Positions 35,188 through 47,757 of a stretch of DNA of 64,000 nt are shown piece after piece (position 1 is the stretch's first letter; each line of letters starts with the position of its first letter). A program made the position numbers and the translations under genes. Origin of the DNA: Coptis chinensis. Taxonomy: Eukaryota > Streptophyta > Magnoliopsida > Ranunculales > Ranunculaceae. The notes beneath the pieces are model-generated. The model saw nothing but the letters and a program-made list of their open reading frames with translations, was not told the DNA's origin and did no database searches. Where the stretch lies: positions 8,033,501-8,097,500 of the forward strand of contig CM027382.1 of the NCBI GenBank assembly GCA_015680905.1, read 5' to 3'.

Positions 35188-36246
35188 TTGGGAATCCTCA
35201 GGGTTAGCAGAAGATGAACCAGAGTTTCTACTTCGTCGGCTACGACGAACACCTGGCTGAGCTGACTGGTTTGGAATGTGGCCCAAAGACTCTAGCAGTT
35301 GATCTTGGAATTGCTGCTGATTTGCCATCATCATTCTCTTGAAACGGCCTTGGTGATTACGCATTTCTTGCTAGAAGTCATTTTGGGAAGTAAGCAACTC
35401 TTCCTGACGAAGAAACATCCTGCGCATGCTGGTATTCATGTGTTTTAAAGCTTCCATGGGAGTGCTGATTCGGCGCATGATATCCTTATTAAAATAGTTG
35501 GGTGGTGAAGGAGGAGGAGGAGGTACGTTATCTCAATATCATCTCTAGCTACTGGGTCCCAGTGGTCCAGAACACAAGTCTCGAAAATTCCAAAATTCTC
35601 GAAAGACCTTGTTGGAATGAAAGGAGTAGCAGACTGGAATCCTAAGTTAAGCATAAGCTGAGTAACAAGTACATCAAGAGGAGTTGACCTGTTTGATGCA
35701 GTCGTAAGAACATGGCCCAGGAAATGGACCATACATAAAGTATTCTTCTTCTCCTGGAGGATCCATAGCAGGTGCAAGAATGTCTTGTTCACGTCAGACG
35801 TCTTTGAAGTTCTAATAACGTTGTAAACCAGCCATTAAGTGACGGCTAGTTGGTTTTGTTTGAGTGAGTGTTGGTACACGCAGTTCGAGCCATTATTGTA
35901 CTCTCCCTCGAAACGTGTCAAATATTAAGTCCATCGTAGTCGGATACTCTGATAACAATAGGGTCGGACTATCTGAGTTTATCGAAATCTGTGTTGTATT
36001 CAATATTAACTCCAGCATGAGTTCACATTCCAACCCATCTGCCGTAATCGAAAATTCATCACCCCGGAAACCACCATTGTTGTAAAACTTTAAAACCAAA
36101 TCTTCCGAGTAATTAGCCGGCACCTTGTGCAACAGATACTCCCACTCCCTATTTGCAATTTCATCATCGAAAAAGGGATGAAACATGCCCAAATCGAATA
36201 GATTTTTGAAATTCCTCTCAACTGTGATTCGTCTTCGTGCTGCCAT
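35188..36246 (-). pseudogene. accessory ORF A of Athila/Tat-like element
   Basis: From ATG 36246 (MAARRRITVERNFKNLFD) to TAG 35188, 353 codons, with an in-frame TAA near 35908 and a frameshift near 35825. Blocks: FHPFFDDEIANREWEYLL, NYSEDLVLKFYNNGG, then RTSKTSDVNKTFLHLLWILQ, TPLDVLVTQLMLNLGF, and a Gln-rich C-terminus (RMMMANQQQFQDQLLESLG) ending in an Arg/Ser-rich tail (RRSRRSRNSGSSSANPED). The order and many residues match ORF C. It is the first ORF after pol in the element, 130 bp beyond the site where the chromovirus inserted. The function is unknown; an env-like or capsid-related role is only a guess. Confidence 0.65.
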
Positions 36247-36378
36247 AGAGGGGTCTAGATGATTTTATGAGGGTGGAAATTGCTAGGAGTGTTGGAGGAG
36301 ATGGTGTCTTTGGAAGCGGGGTTTGAATTGGTGGAGTTGTGCTGCGTCTCGCTGGTGAGAATCAGGCCTGGGAAGCCG

Positions 36379-37013
36379 TGTCATGCCCCGAGACCCAACA
36401 CACATCCCGAGGACGAGGAGTGAATCTCGAGGCCGACACCATCCCAATTCTAACGAAATTTCGACAGAGTTTCCTTTGTTTAATCGATATTTCGTATACA
36501 AAAACCTGTCATAACCCCTGGACATCCCATAATTCATCCTTCCAACCATATATATATCCAACAACCATATATACTACTCTTAACTTTAGATACTACAGGG
36601 ATATGACGGTATATCTACAAAACAAAAGAGAACCGTTGCCAAATACATCGATTATTACATCAAAATGACCTAGCTCTCTATATATACAACAAAAGAAACT
36701 AGTCTCTCTCTATACAACCAAAAGAAAAGAGCTATGCTCTGTATATACAACAAAAGAATAAACTAGACTATCTCTATACAACCCAAAATATGAACTTGAC
36801 TCTGTCCTCGTCAAGCATAAGGGAATCCTCCCAAATCCCCATAACCATCATCGCTAGGGTTAGGAAAAGCCTCCTCCACAACTGGCTCGTCTGAAATGTT
36901 AAGTAGGATGAGCAACAACTATGCCCAGTAGAAACGCACATAACCAATAAATAGTCTACTTATAGAAAACATTTAAAACATGCAGGGTTTCCATAAAAGT
37001 ATTCAAATATCGT

Positions 37014-37065
<52 letters not shown>

Positions 37066-39625
37066 CTAACTAGCAGAAATCATCTCGACATGCTTCATTG
37101 ATATACAAAATAGAGTTTTTCACAATCATCATACAACTATTGTGGCCGCTGCATCCTATTAGAATGGTGAGGGTACGACTGGTACTCAGCCCCAGTCACA
37201 GGCAAATCTCGGTTCAGTACTTTCCAGTGTGAACCATGCACCGTTGTTTTCCTGATTTTACCGGCAGGGGTCTGAAATGCCGTTGTTGTTCGTGACACAC
37301 AAAATCCCCAAAGCTTTTAGGGCTCGGTGGGCCTGTGACCCACGACCCCCATATACGGGCTATCACCTAACTTACGGTGGTCAACCGTTCGACGACGCAG
37401 ACCGCTTAGGATCCCGACACACATCCGTGAGTGGACTAAACTCTTTACTCCTCGCCTAAACCTCATCGAGGTAACATGTAACCCCACACAAGCTAATCAC
37501 CATACAAATAAGTGACACGCATAAAGCATGGTTATCTAGAAAAGTAGAAAGGAATTCCCGACTACATCCATTGATGCATCCCTTTAAAGGTGGCCCACCA
37601 CCTCGAAAGGTGTACACCACGCTTGGAATCTAGAGTTTAACGTCTCTCTCGAAATTTCGACAACAGTTCCTTCTTTATAGAATTCACAATTCCTTTTCTA
37701 AATCCCTCGTGAAAAGCATAGTAATATCTATATATATACTCAGATAACGTTATTTCCAAATACTATAGATACATATTTAGTTTTTTTTTTAAAACTTAGT
37801 TTCAGATGTGTGAGTTCCTGGATTTCCCACAATTGAGTAAACGCAACCTATGACTCCCAAATGGGCCAGTCATAGTAAATGACAACCGATGATTCCCAAA
37901 CGGCGAATCATCGTAAATAACAACCACCATCCCTGGGACAATCCAGAACATCGCACATAGTTACAAACAACCGGGTAATCCTTACCCGCATTACAAAATC
38001 CATCTCTCTGTCTCCTTACTGAGACAAGAGACGAGAACCTTTCCCCAAACCAGTTTTGCTATTTTAATAAAGAAAATAAATCCCCGCTACCCCGATTTCG
38101 CAAACTCATTTTTCACACAAAAGCTATCCGTATATTTAGTTTATATCGCGGAAAAATACAAATGCAAAACATGAATACCATATATACATGCATGGTTGAT
38201 ACGCAAACTATCTCTTAACAATTTAAACAAATCAAATCATGCATGGAAATAAGCATGCTATATATTGGTATGTAGGTTCCTACCTTAGCAAGCTCCGTTC
38301 TCCTCAAGCCCACTTAACCAAATCGAGTCCACTTAACCGAATCCACTCGAATTCACTCCTATAACATCATATATATACGTCGGTCGTTAGAGTTTATCAA
38401 ACTAACGAGGAAATTCTTATCTAATGTAAGTCGAGAAGAAATCTCGACGCCAAGAATTTGGTTTCATAGTTAACAGAGATACATGCCATTGCTAGCACTG
38501 TTCCTCTGACAGGGCTCTGTAGTCATTTACAGCCACTGTAGGACCTTATGCCCACACCACTCCTATCCATTCCAATTTTCCAACTACGACTACTTCTACA
38601 CCCCTTCGATTCATATTAATCTATTCACAAACTAGGTGTGTGTTCCTTCTCCTTCACTCAATGATCGACATGATCTTAAACAAGCCTAGAACCAACATCA
38701 ATTCTCTAAAATAGATTGAATATACTAAAATCCTTACCAAATCGGTAGAATAGCTCCTTAGCTTTCGGTTCCACCAATTTTCGCTCACTCTAGCTTCTCC
38801 TCCACCAATTTCGCAAGCTCTACATCTCCAAACAAGCTACTGCCGAATACAACACCACCCCATATCAATTATCTCTCATCAATTACAACCAATTAAATCG
38901 AAATCGAGTTTACACTATCGATTTGAGAGGAATTAACTCACCTGTAGCTGCGATTTCACTTCGGTACGCTGGAAATTCGAACTCCCACACTTGAGGTTAT
39001 GGTTTCTAAGGATTGGGTGTGAAGAATTCTTGGTTTGAATCGATGGAATTGGGCGAATTTGGATTTTCTCTCTCTTAGGTTTTGAAATTGGCGAATTGGG
39101 GAAAATTTTGGGTGCGATTTGGTTCTGTGCGATTTTTGTTTTGTGCGATTTCTAATTCCTTTGCTAAATGACCGTCTTACCCCTTACCTTGTAATTTAGC
39201 CTCAAACAAGGTTTTTAATCTCCCACTCTCGCGTGCAATGCCCAAGTTTGCGCACGCAATACCGAAATTACGACGCTGTCGTCGAATGACTTGTCCAGTT
39301 TTAAAGTTTCCGGTTTACAGGCGACAGACTCTTATTGACTATGCAAGTATTTAATTATGCGCACGCGAATTTACCCGGTATCGAATTATTTTATCACGTA
39401 TTATTTATCTTCTTTTCGATTTTTCAAATATTCTAAGTAGCCAGTTATATGAAACCTTAGAATTTTTCGAGAGGTTTTCCTGAACTAACTTGGTTTTCTC
39501 GGTCGGTGTTAAATAAATTTACGTTACGCCGGGCTAACCGCCTATCCGACCGCCCAAGACGTAATCCCCTAAAGGTTCAAGTGTCTTTTACTAATTTACC
39601 CTTAATAATAATTCAGGACTTTATA
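36379..39625 (-). repeat. 3' LTR of the chromovirus
   Basis: On the minus strand it starts TATAAAGTCCTG (TG mutated to TA compared with the 5' copy, TGTAAAGTCC) just after AAGGAGGGTAGGA, and ends CGGGGCATGACA, giving TGT..ACA ends. A T/A microsatellite lies at 37015-37061. The length of about 3.2 kb is long but usual for Del-type elements. Open frames within it are not genes. Confidence 0.88.
37015..37061. repeat. (TA)n microsatellite
   Basis: About 47 bp of pure TA repeat inside the chromovirus LTR. Confidence 0.97.
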
Positions 39626-39673
39626 TCCTACCCTCCTTAAAAGAAAATTTCGTCCTCGAAATTAAATCATACC

Positions 39674-42600
39674 TTAGTTCTCGAACAATTCTGGATATTG
39701 TTGCCTCATATCGGCTTCTTTCTCCCATGTTGCTTCCTCCACGTTGTGATTTCTCCATAAGACCTTTACCAATGGAATGACCTTTGATCTCAATCTCTTC
39801 TCTCTGGTATCTAGGATTTGAACTGGCCCTTCCGGATAGGTAATGTCTTCTTCTAACTCCAACGATTCCAAATCGACAACATGGAGGGGATCCGGCTCAT
39901 ACTTGCGTAGCATCGAAATATGGAACACGTTATGGACACGTGATAACCTTTTCGGTAACTCAAGCCTATACGCCAACTCCGAGATCTTCTGAATAATCGG
40001 AAAAGGTCCCACATATCTCGGTGCAAGTTTCCCTTTCATCCCGAACCTCTGAATGCCCTTCTTCGGAGATACTTTCAAGAATACCCTGTCACCTTCATAA
40101 AATTCCAAGGGACGTCTACGCCTATCTGCATAGCTTTTTTGACAACTCTGGGCTGTGAGCAACCGATTCTGTATCACTCTAATCTTCTCGGTGGTGTCAC
40201 TAACCATCTCTGACCCCAACATAATACTATCTCCGGTTTCAGTCCGGTGAGAGAGGTTTCGCAAGGTCTACCATACAACGCTTCAACGGTGCCATACCAA
40301 TACTAGATTGGTAACTGTTATTGTAAGCAAACTCAGCCAACGCCAAATGAGTCTTCCAACTACCACCAAAATCAAGGACGCAAGCCCGAAGCATATCTTC
40401 GATGATTTGAATGACTCTTTCCGATTGCCCATCGGTTTGCGGATGAAATGTTGTACTGAATTTCAATTTGGTTCCCAATTCCCTTTGAAGACTTCTCCAA
40501 AATGAACCGTAAATTGAGTACCTCTATCTGAAATTATCGATAATGGTGCCCCATGCAACCTCAGCATCTCTGACATGTAGATTCTACTTAACTTTTTAGC
40601 AGAGTAAGTAGTCTTCATAGGTATGAAATGGGCAGACTTGGTCAGCCTATCAACAATGACCCATATAGAATCCATTCCCTCACTGGTCCTCGGTAACCCG
40701 GATACAAAATCCATGATTATATTCTCCCACTTCCATTCCGGAATCTCCAAAGGTTTAAGAAGACTAGGTGGTCTATGGTGTTCAGCTTTCACCTGTTGGC
40801 ATGTGGCACACTTCTTAACATATTCCGCAATGTGCCGCTTCATTCCCGGCCACCAAAACTGACGACGCAGATCTCTATACATTTTGGTACCGCCAGGATG
40901 AATGGTATACTTCGATCTATGTGCTTCCCTCAAGATATCATTCCTCAGAGAGTGATCAAATGGTACCCAAATTCTTCCTCTGAATCTGATACTTTCGTCT
41001 CCGTGTTTTTCCCAATCGACATCCTCGGCATTCTCCACATATCCTCGGTACCTAGGTCCATCCTTCGATGTATTCTGGGCATTCACAATCTCCTGGACTA
41101 AGGTGTTTTCTGCCATCACTGTCATCTGTGCTAAATAATAGCACTTCTGAGGATCTCCACTTCCATTTCCCGTGATTTCAAAACCATAAGAAGCAGCAGA
41201 CTCCAGCAATTGCCACTCCTTCATCATCATCTGAGCACAAACATGTTCTCGCTTTCTACTCAATGCATCGGCAACTACATTTGCTTTACCCGGATGGTAT
41301 TGCAATGAGAATGTATAGTCCTCCATGTACTCAACCCATCTCCTCTGCCTCATATTCAAATCTTTCTGCGAGAACAAGTACTTGAGGCTCTTGTGATCAG
41401 AGAATATCTCAAATCTTTCACCATACACATAATGTCTCCAGATCTTTAAGGCATGAATAATCGCAGCTAACTCCAAGTCATGAGTAGGATAATTCTTCTC
41501 ATGGGCATTCAATTGTCTTGACGCATACGCTATCACTTGGCCTTCTTGCATTAAGACACATCCTAACCCGGTGTTAGAGGCATCAGTATAAATCACATAA
41601 CTCTTCTCAGGATCTGGAATGGTCAAAACTGGCGCTGTTATCAATCGCGTCTTTAGCTCTTGGAAAGCTTTTTCGCATGCCTCCGTCCATTCAAACTTCA
41701 CATCCTTTTGCGTCAATCTAGTTAAGGACGATGCTATGCTAGAGAATCCTTCTACAAAACGACGGTAATAACCTGCCAATCCCAAGAAGCTTCTGATTTC
41801 CGTCGCTGACGTCGGTCTCGGCCAATTATTCACTGCCTCTATCTTTGAACGATCAACTTTTATTCCATTCTCCAATACAACATGCCCTAAAAACTTCATC
41901 TCATTCAACCAGAACTCACACTTGCTAAACTTGGCATAAAGCTGATGATCAACTAAGGTTTGGAGAACAATCCTCAAGTGTTCCTTATGTTCAAATTTCT
42001 AGTCTTGGAATAAATCAAGATGTCATCTATAAATACGATAACAAATTAATCTAAGTATTTCCACATCACTTTCGGTGCATGAGATCCATAAAGGCAGGTG
42101 GTGGCGATTTGTCAAACCCGAATGGTAACACCAAAAACTCAAAATGCCCTAACCGTGTTCGGAAAGCTGTCTTCTTTATATCTTCTTCTCGAATTCTCAT
42201 CTGATGGTAGCCTGTTCTGAGATCTATCTTCAAGAAATACTTGGCACCCCTTAACTGATCGAATAAGTCATTGATCCTAGGCAACGGATATTTGTTCTTG
42301 ATAGTCACATTATTCAGCTTCCGATAATCCACACATAGCCGAAAAGACCCATCTTTCTTCTTCACAAATAACACCGGTGCTCCCCAAGGTGTCGGCTTTC
42401 CCTTATAAACCCCAATCTTTTCAATTCATCTAATTGGGACTTGAGTTCTCTCATTTCGAGAGGAGCCATTCGATAGGGAATCATCGAAATAGGCGACGTT
42501 CCCGGCATTAGGTTTATGACAAAATCTATCTCACGCCAGGGAGGCAATCCCGGCAATGTATCTGGGAACACTGCCGCAAACTCACGGACCACGGGAACAA

Positions 42601-44138
42601 GCTCGGAAGATTCGAACTTCGGCCCTTGGAGACTAAGACCAGCTAACAATCCGTATCTATCAGACTTGGCCTTCACAACCCGAGATACCGTATTTCTAAT
42701 CCCCTTAAACACAACCTCAGGCTACCCCGGTACTCTAAAAGTCACCGTTTTTGCAAAACAATCTACATGGGCATGATATTTTCCTAACAAATCCATCCCT
42801 ACTATGATATCGAAATCTTTTAGGTCCATCACCGTTAGATCAACTACCATCTCACTTTCACCTATCTTTATTACATAATGGTGACACACTTTGAAGAACA
42901 TAGTTTTCTTTCCCAAAGGAGTGGATAAAAAATAAGCTTTCTCCAAGTGTTAACTACATCCAAACCAAGAATTTCCACCATATTTTTAGCAATGAAAGAA
43001 TGAGTAGCACCCGTATCAAACAAGATATGCACCTTATGTGTAAACAGACATATCATACCTTCAACCACTTGATCGGTAGAGCTGATATCTGCCCCCATCG
43101 CATTATATACCGTGGCTTCCTCTTGGACTGATGCAGGATCCACAACTTCTTCCTCTGGCACTAGATAATACACCTTGCCATGTGGTCTCGCTTCCACCCC
43201 CGAATTGGACTTGGGACAAAACCGATATGCCCAAATTTCACCGCAACTATAACAAACCACACTCTCCCCTCGACCGTGTACTTGTGGTATTACAGATTGC
43301 AATCTAGCTTCGACCACGAGGCCTCAAATTCTGACCGGTGATCCGGTCGAGAAGGAGCAGTACCCTCGGTGCCATCTCGTGATCCACTCATCGGTCTCAT
43401 GAATCGGTAGACTCGTGCTGGCCTAACCACATTCAAACCCCTATGTACAGCTGGTGCCCTCCACTGTTTTGCCTGCTGGATGACCGGCCTATACATCTGT
43501 TGCGACCCGAAACCACTACCTTGATAAACCTACCTCTTTCCCATATCCTGTCTGCCCTGAAATGTCAACTGTCTTACCCTTCTAACCTCTTGCCTCTGGA
43601 GCAATAACTGATCATCAACTCTTTCAATGCCTTGAGCCCTTCTCACAGCCTCAGCATAAGAATCGATCTGAAGGACCGACATCTTGCTCTGCATATACGG
43701 TTTCAGCCCGTCAATAAATTTCCTAGCCTTAGCTTTTTCTGTGGAAATCAACTCTTTCCCGTATCGTGAAAGAACAGTGAATTTCTCTTCGTACTATCCC
43801 ACGGTCATGTTTCCTTGTTCCAATTTGAGGAATTTCATTCGCTTCTTAGCTCTCGCCGCCTCGATAACATACCTCAAAAGGAAGAGTTCCTCAAATTTAG
43901 CCCAAGTCATAGGAAACGTCTCAACATCCTTAACACTGATCCACCAGTGTTTGGCTTCACCTCTAAGCATGAAGGCAGCCAAAGTAACCCGTTCCACATC
44001 AGTACACATCATGGAGTCTAGCATACTCGACATGTCTAACAACCAGTCTTCGACTACTTTAACCTCAGAAGATCCCACAAATTCAGGTGGACGTAACCTG
44101 ATGAAATTTGCAAGCAGAAAACCTGATTGACTTTGCAC
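39674..44138 (-). pseudogene. chromovirus gag-pol, 5'-truncated
   Basis: In minus-strand order: gag (EDWLLDMSSMLDSMMCTD, LRGEAKHWW), a decayed zinc knuckle (CYSCGEIWAYRFCP, His lost), protease ILFDTGATHSFI and FDIIVGMDLL (D-T-G-A intact), reverse transcriptase ([27 protein letters not shown], a FIDDILIYSK box read in a neighbouring frame near 42020), RNase H ([19 protein letters not shown]), integrase zinc region (H..H...[11 protein letters not shown]) and core ([16 protein letters not shown], and Glu in TDGQSER), and a C-terminal GPVQILD...VLWRNHNVEEATWEKE block typical of the Del-type chromodomain. A 504-codon frame (40463-41977) is still open. A few frameshifts and the missing gag start make it non-autonomous. 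Confidence 0.95.
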
Positions 44139-44175
44139 TGGTGGCCTGAACTCCTTAACTCCCCTACGGTTGGCG

Positions 44176-44544
44176 ATACCGAAATTATGACGCTGTCGTC
44201 GAATGACTTGTCCAGTTTTAAAGTTTCCGGTTTACAGGCGACAGACTCTTATTGACTATGCAAGTATTTAATTATGCGCACGCGAATTTACCCAGTATCG
44301 AATTATTTTATCACGTATTATTTATCTTCTTTTCGATTTTTCAAATATTCTAAGTAGCCAGTTATATGAAACCTTAGAATTTTTCGAGAGGTTTTCCTGA
44401 ACTAACTTGGTTTTCTCGGTCGGTGTTAAATAAATTTACGTTACGTCAGGCTAACCGTCTATCCGACTGGCCCAGTACGTAATCGCCCCTAAGGTTCAAG
44501 TGTCTTTTACTAATTTACCCTTAATAATAATTCAGGACTTTACA
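44176..44544 (-). repeat. 5' LTR remnant of the chromovirus
   Basis: About 97 percent identical to 39259-39625. It holds only the first 369 bp of the LTR; the remaining 2.9 kb and the primer binding site are deleted, and gag coding sequence starts 38 bp further on. Confidence 0.92.
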
Positions 44545-45334
44545 AGCCGCGTGCGCGAGTTGAGTGGGAGGGGGACCAAGATCCGATTTGGAAGAAAAGT
44601 GAGGGGCTGACGCGTGGTGTGCCCTGCGGTTTTGTTTTGTGACCAGATCCGTGATTTTGGATCAAGTCCAATTTTTGGCCCAAGCCCAAATGATTTCCAG
44701 AAATTCCCCTTATGTCCCGAAATGTTCTGAAATTTCAAACGTAGAATTTCGATTCATTTTAACTCCAAATTGAACGAATGAGATATCAAAACGATCGGCA
44801 TTAAAAATGTCATCCACTGGAATATGGCATAATCACAATCAAACATTTTTTTTTTATTTTATTTGGGGGGTTTGAATCTTGGAAAAACAGGACGCAAACC
44901 CCCATTTTTTTTAAGGAAGTTTATTTATTTACAAATTTTATATACAAATGTACAAGGGGAGATGAACGTGTTAACAACATCGGATTTCAAGAAGAAAATC
45001 ATTACTGTAAAATCAGGCAACTGTCATGTCGGCTCTGGGACGAACCCAATCCAGCGAGATTGTGGCTTAACCTTTATGTTTTGGGGGCCTAGGGTTAGGA
45101 CGGTACCATCCCTGACCAATGTGCAATGGTCTAATAATAATATTACCCTTAGTACATATGGTATAACCTCAAACCGCCCCGAACTATCATCAAATAGAAA
45201 ACTATTCGGGGTTGGCCTAGTGAAATCCATGGCTCGTGTGAACGGAGGACCATCCGATGTTGCATATCACGACTCTCTTTGTGCACAACACTTAGTGCAA
45301 AGGTGAAAATAAAAGGCACGAGTATAAACAAGTT

Positions 45335-45434
45335 GAGTCTTTTAACGTCAAATCCTCAAGACTAATGTGAGTCTTTTAACGTTAGATCCTCAAGACGAAT
45401 GTGAGTCTTTTAACGTCAGATCCTCAAGACGAAT
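45335..45434. repeat. 34-bp tandem repeat, three copies
   Basis: GAGTCTTTTAACGTCAGATC followed by CTCAAGACGAATGT repeats at 45335, 45369 and 45403 with one to three differences. It lies in the Athila-like element between pol and ORF A. Confidence 0.95.
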
Positions 45435-45656
45435 CCCAACCTGTGGGAGCAACGGGACGACGACAAAGTTTATCCTGCTGAGCTAGTGTCAGACAATAAT
45501 ATACCTTATAACGGCTCATATCGGATAGTAGATCAAGACCTGGACAGAAAGGTGTTTAACAATTCATACACCACCCCATCCTTTTCGCCCGTCGCTTTCG
45601 AGCAAAAGTACTATGACCATTACCTATTCGAGATGGGTGATATTTACACCAAATGA
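45414..45656 (+). other. antisense open frame inside the Athila-like element
   Basis: An 80-codon plus-strand frame without an ATG near its start runs from the tandem repeat to TGA. It has protein-like composition (LWEQRDDDKVYPAELVSDNN, YRIVDQDLDRKVFNNSY, FEQKYYDHYLFEMGD). It is opposite in orientation to the element's pol and ORFs A-D. Tat-lineage elements are known to carry antisense ORFs near pol, so this may be the tail of one, with its 5' part perhaps in the 44863-45306 plus-strand frame. I recognise no domain. Confidence 0.35.
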
Positions 45657-45929
45657 TGAGCTGAAGTTCACGAGGAAAAGAATAGAAAAGGGAAGAGAAG
45701 GAAGGAGTTGAAATTTTTGGTACCCATTGTTTACCGTAAGCACGCTTTGCTTTCGATTAACGTAAGACATTTATACTCAGTTATGAAGTAGAGTTTTTGT
45801 GGACTAAGGTTTCAGCGCTTGCAACCACACACTCTAGGGATTTTTAGAAAAGAAATAGAAGAGGGCCCGACTACCCTAATGGCATACTTTCCCTATTTAT
45901 ATCACATGGAAAGAAGTACACTAGTGAAT

Positions 45930-47757
45930 TTATTAGTCTATGTAGACTGGATCTTTGAGAAGAGTCTCTTCGACATCTGGAAAGCGCAACTCATGATAAT
46001 ATTTTACACGTTGGCCATTTACTTGAAATTCGCTTTCATCATTTTCGTTTTTCAAAGATATAGCCCCATAAAGGGGTGACAGCAGAGACAATGAAAGGAC
46101 CAGACCATCGAGTTTTAAATTTTCCTGGAAAAATGTGTAATCTTGAGTTGTACAACAAAACTTTTTGACCAACTTTGAAATCTTTTCTCAATATGTGCTT
46201 GTCATGCACTCTTTTCATGTTGGCTTTATAAGATTTCGAGAGATCATAGGCATCACTCCGAATTTCCTTGAGCTCATTTAACTGCAATTTTCTCTTTGCG
46301 CCTACCGCATTAGTATTATAATTGAGGCTTTTAATGGCCCATAGAGCATGATCCTCAAGTTCAACCGGCAGGTGACAAGGTTTTCCAAAAACGAGGCGAT
46401 AAGGAGACATCCCTATAGTGTCTTAAAAGTCGCTCAGATGCCCACAAGGCATCGATAATCGTAGAGACCGATCTTTTCTAGATGGATTAACAGTTTTTCC
46501 AAAATGGATTTGATCTCTCTATTAGAGACTTTTACTTGGCCATCGGTTTGAGGATGATAATGGAGTTGCCACTTTGTGCGCGCGTGACTCCATATTTCTT
46601 TACTAATGATTCAAAAATTTTATTACGAAAATGTTTTCCCCATCACTAATAATAGTTTTTGGAACGCCAAATCGAGAAAAATATTTTCTTTTACTTAAAA
46701 AAGCGACAGGTTTATGATCATTAGCACGACATGCCAATGCCTCAATCCATTTTGACACGTGAGTCGATTTGCTACCGGTATGTAAAGGAAACCATGAGAA
46801 TTTGGAAAGGGATCCATGAAGTCGATGCCCCATATATCAAAGATTTCCACAATTAAAATGGAATTTAAGTGCATCATATTACGTTGAGTAATCGTCCCTA
46901 GTCACTGGCAGGTGGTTGCATGCTTTGCAATGCTCATGTGCATCTCTAAAACAATGTTGGCCAATAAAATCCACATTGTAGAACCCCCGGCGCCGCTTTT
47001 TTACCACTAAAATGACCATCACAAGATTGTTCATGGCGTAAGGATAACACGCCATTGTGTTTCCAATGGGAATGCAACGATGGATTAGTTGGTGAACAAT
47101 ACTTGAAGAGGTAGGGATCATCCCAGAAATAAAATTCACAGTGGATAAGAACTTTTTTCGGTCATTACGAGACCAAGATGAAGGGACTTCCTCGGTAACT
47201 AAGTAATTTACTATGTCAGCGTACCAAGGGGATGAAAAAATGGAATATAAGTATTCATCCGGAAAGGAATCACAGATAGGTTCGGTATCAGTATCAATAT
47301 CACTGACAAGTCTTGATAAATGGTCTGCAACCACATTTTCGCAACCTTTTTTATCTCTAATTTCTAGAGTAAATTCTTGCAAGAAGAGAATCCAGCGGAT
47401 CAACCTCTGTTTTGCATCTTTTTTCGATAATAGGTAACGAAGCGCCGTATGGTCAGTGTAGACAATTGTGGAAGAACCCACTAGGTAAGGATGAAACTTA
47501 TCCAAGGCATATACAACGGCGAGAAACTCTTTCTTAGTGGTTGTATAGTTACGTTGAGCTTCATTAAGGGTTTTACTCGCGTAGTAAATGACAATTGACT
47601 TATCTTCTCGGCGTTGCCATAGTACAGTTCTAATAGCATAGTCACTCGCGTCACACATTAATTCAAAAGGTTTAGAACAATCAGGTGGTTGAATTATGGG
47701 AGCGGTAGTTAAGGCGGATTTTAAAATCTCAAAAGCTTGTTTGCAAGCTCGAATCAA
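45930..47757 (-). pseudogene. Athila/Tat-like pol: RNase H and integrase, 5'-truncated
   Basis: At the right end the frame opens mid-domain with [73 protein letters not shown] and [12 protein letters not shown], the RNase H of Athila-type elements. Integrase follows in several frames: [32 protein letters not shown], then [40 protein letters not shown], and in a third frame FQVNGQRVKYY near 46000. Reverse transcriptase, protease and gag are missing because the element is cut at 47757. The 3' part of the same element continues left through ORFs A-D to the LTR at 28.5-30.0 kb, interrupted by the chromovirus. Confidence 0.92.

Larger units (their letters stand above)
36379..44544 (-). mobile_element. 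Del/Tekay-like Ty3 chromovirus, nested in the Athila-like element
   Basis: The complete insertion is bounded by the 5-bp target duplication AGCCG (36374-36378 and 44545-44549). In minus-strand order it has a 369-bp remnant of the 5' LTR, gag from mid-domain, protease, reverse transcriptase, RNase H, integrase, a chromodomain-like end, a polypurine tract and a 3247-bp 3' LTR. The missing part (most of the 5' LTR, primer binding site and gag start) was lost after insertion, because both outer ends and the target duplication are intact. The LTR segments differ at roughly a dozen of 367 positions, so it is much younger than its host. Confidence 0.92.

Noticed and set aside
36283-38000. Open frames within the 3.2-kb LTR, such as the one with GYDRFLYTKYRL
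   Set aside because: They overlap the LTR end and have no similarity; LTR sequence explains them.
40308-41101. Plus-strand open frames opposite chromovirus integrase and RNase H
   Set aside because: They are shadow frames of the well-supported minus-strand pol.
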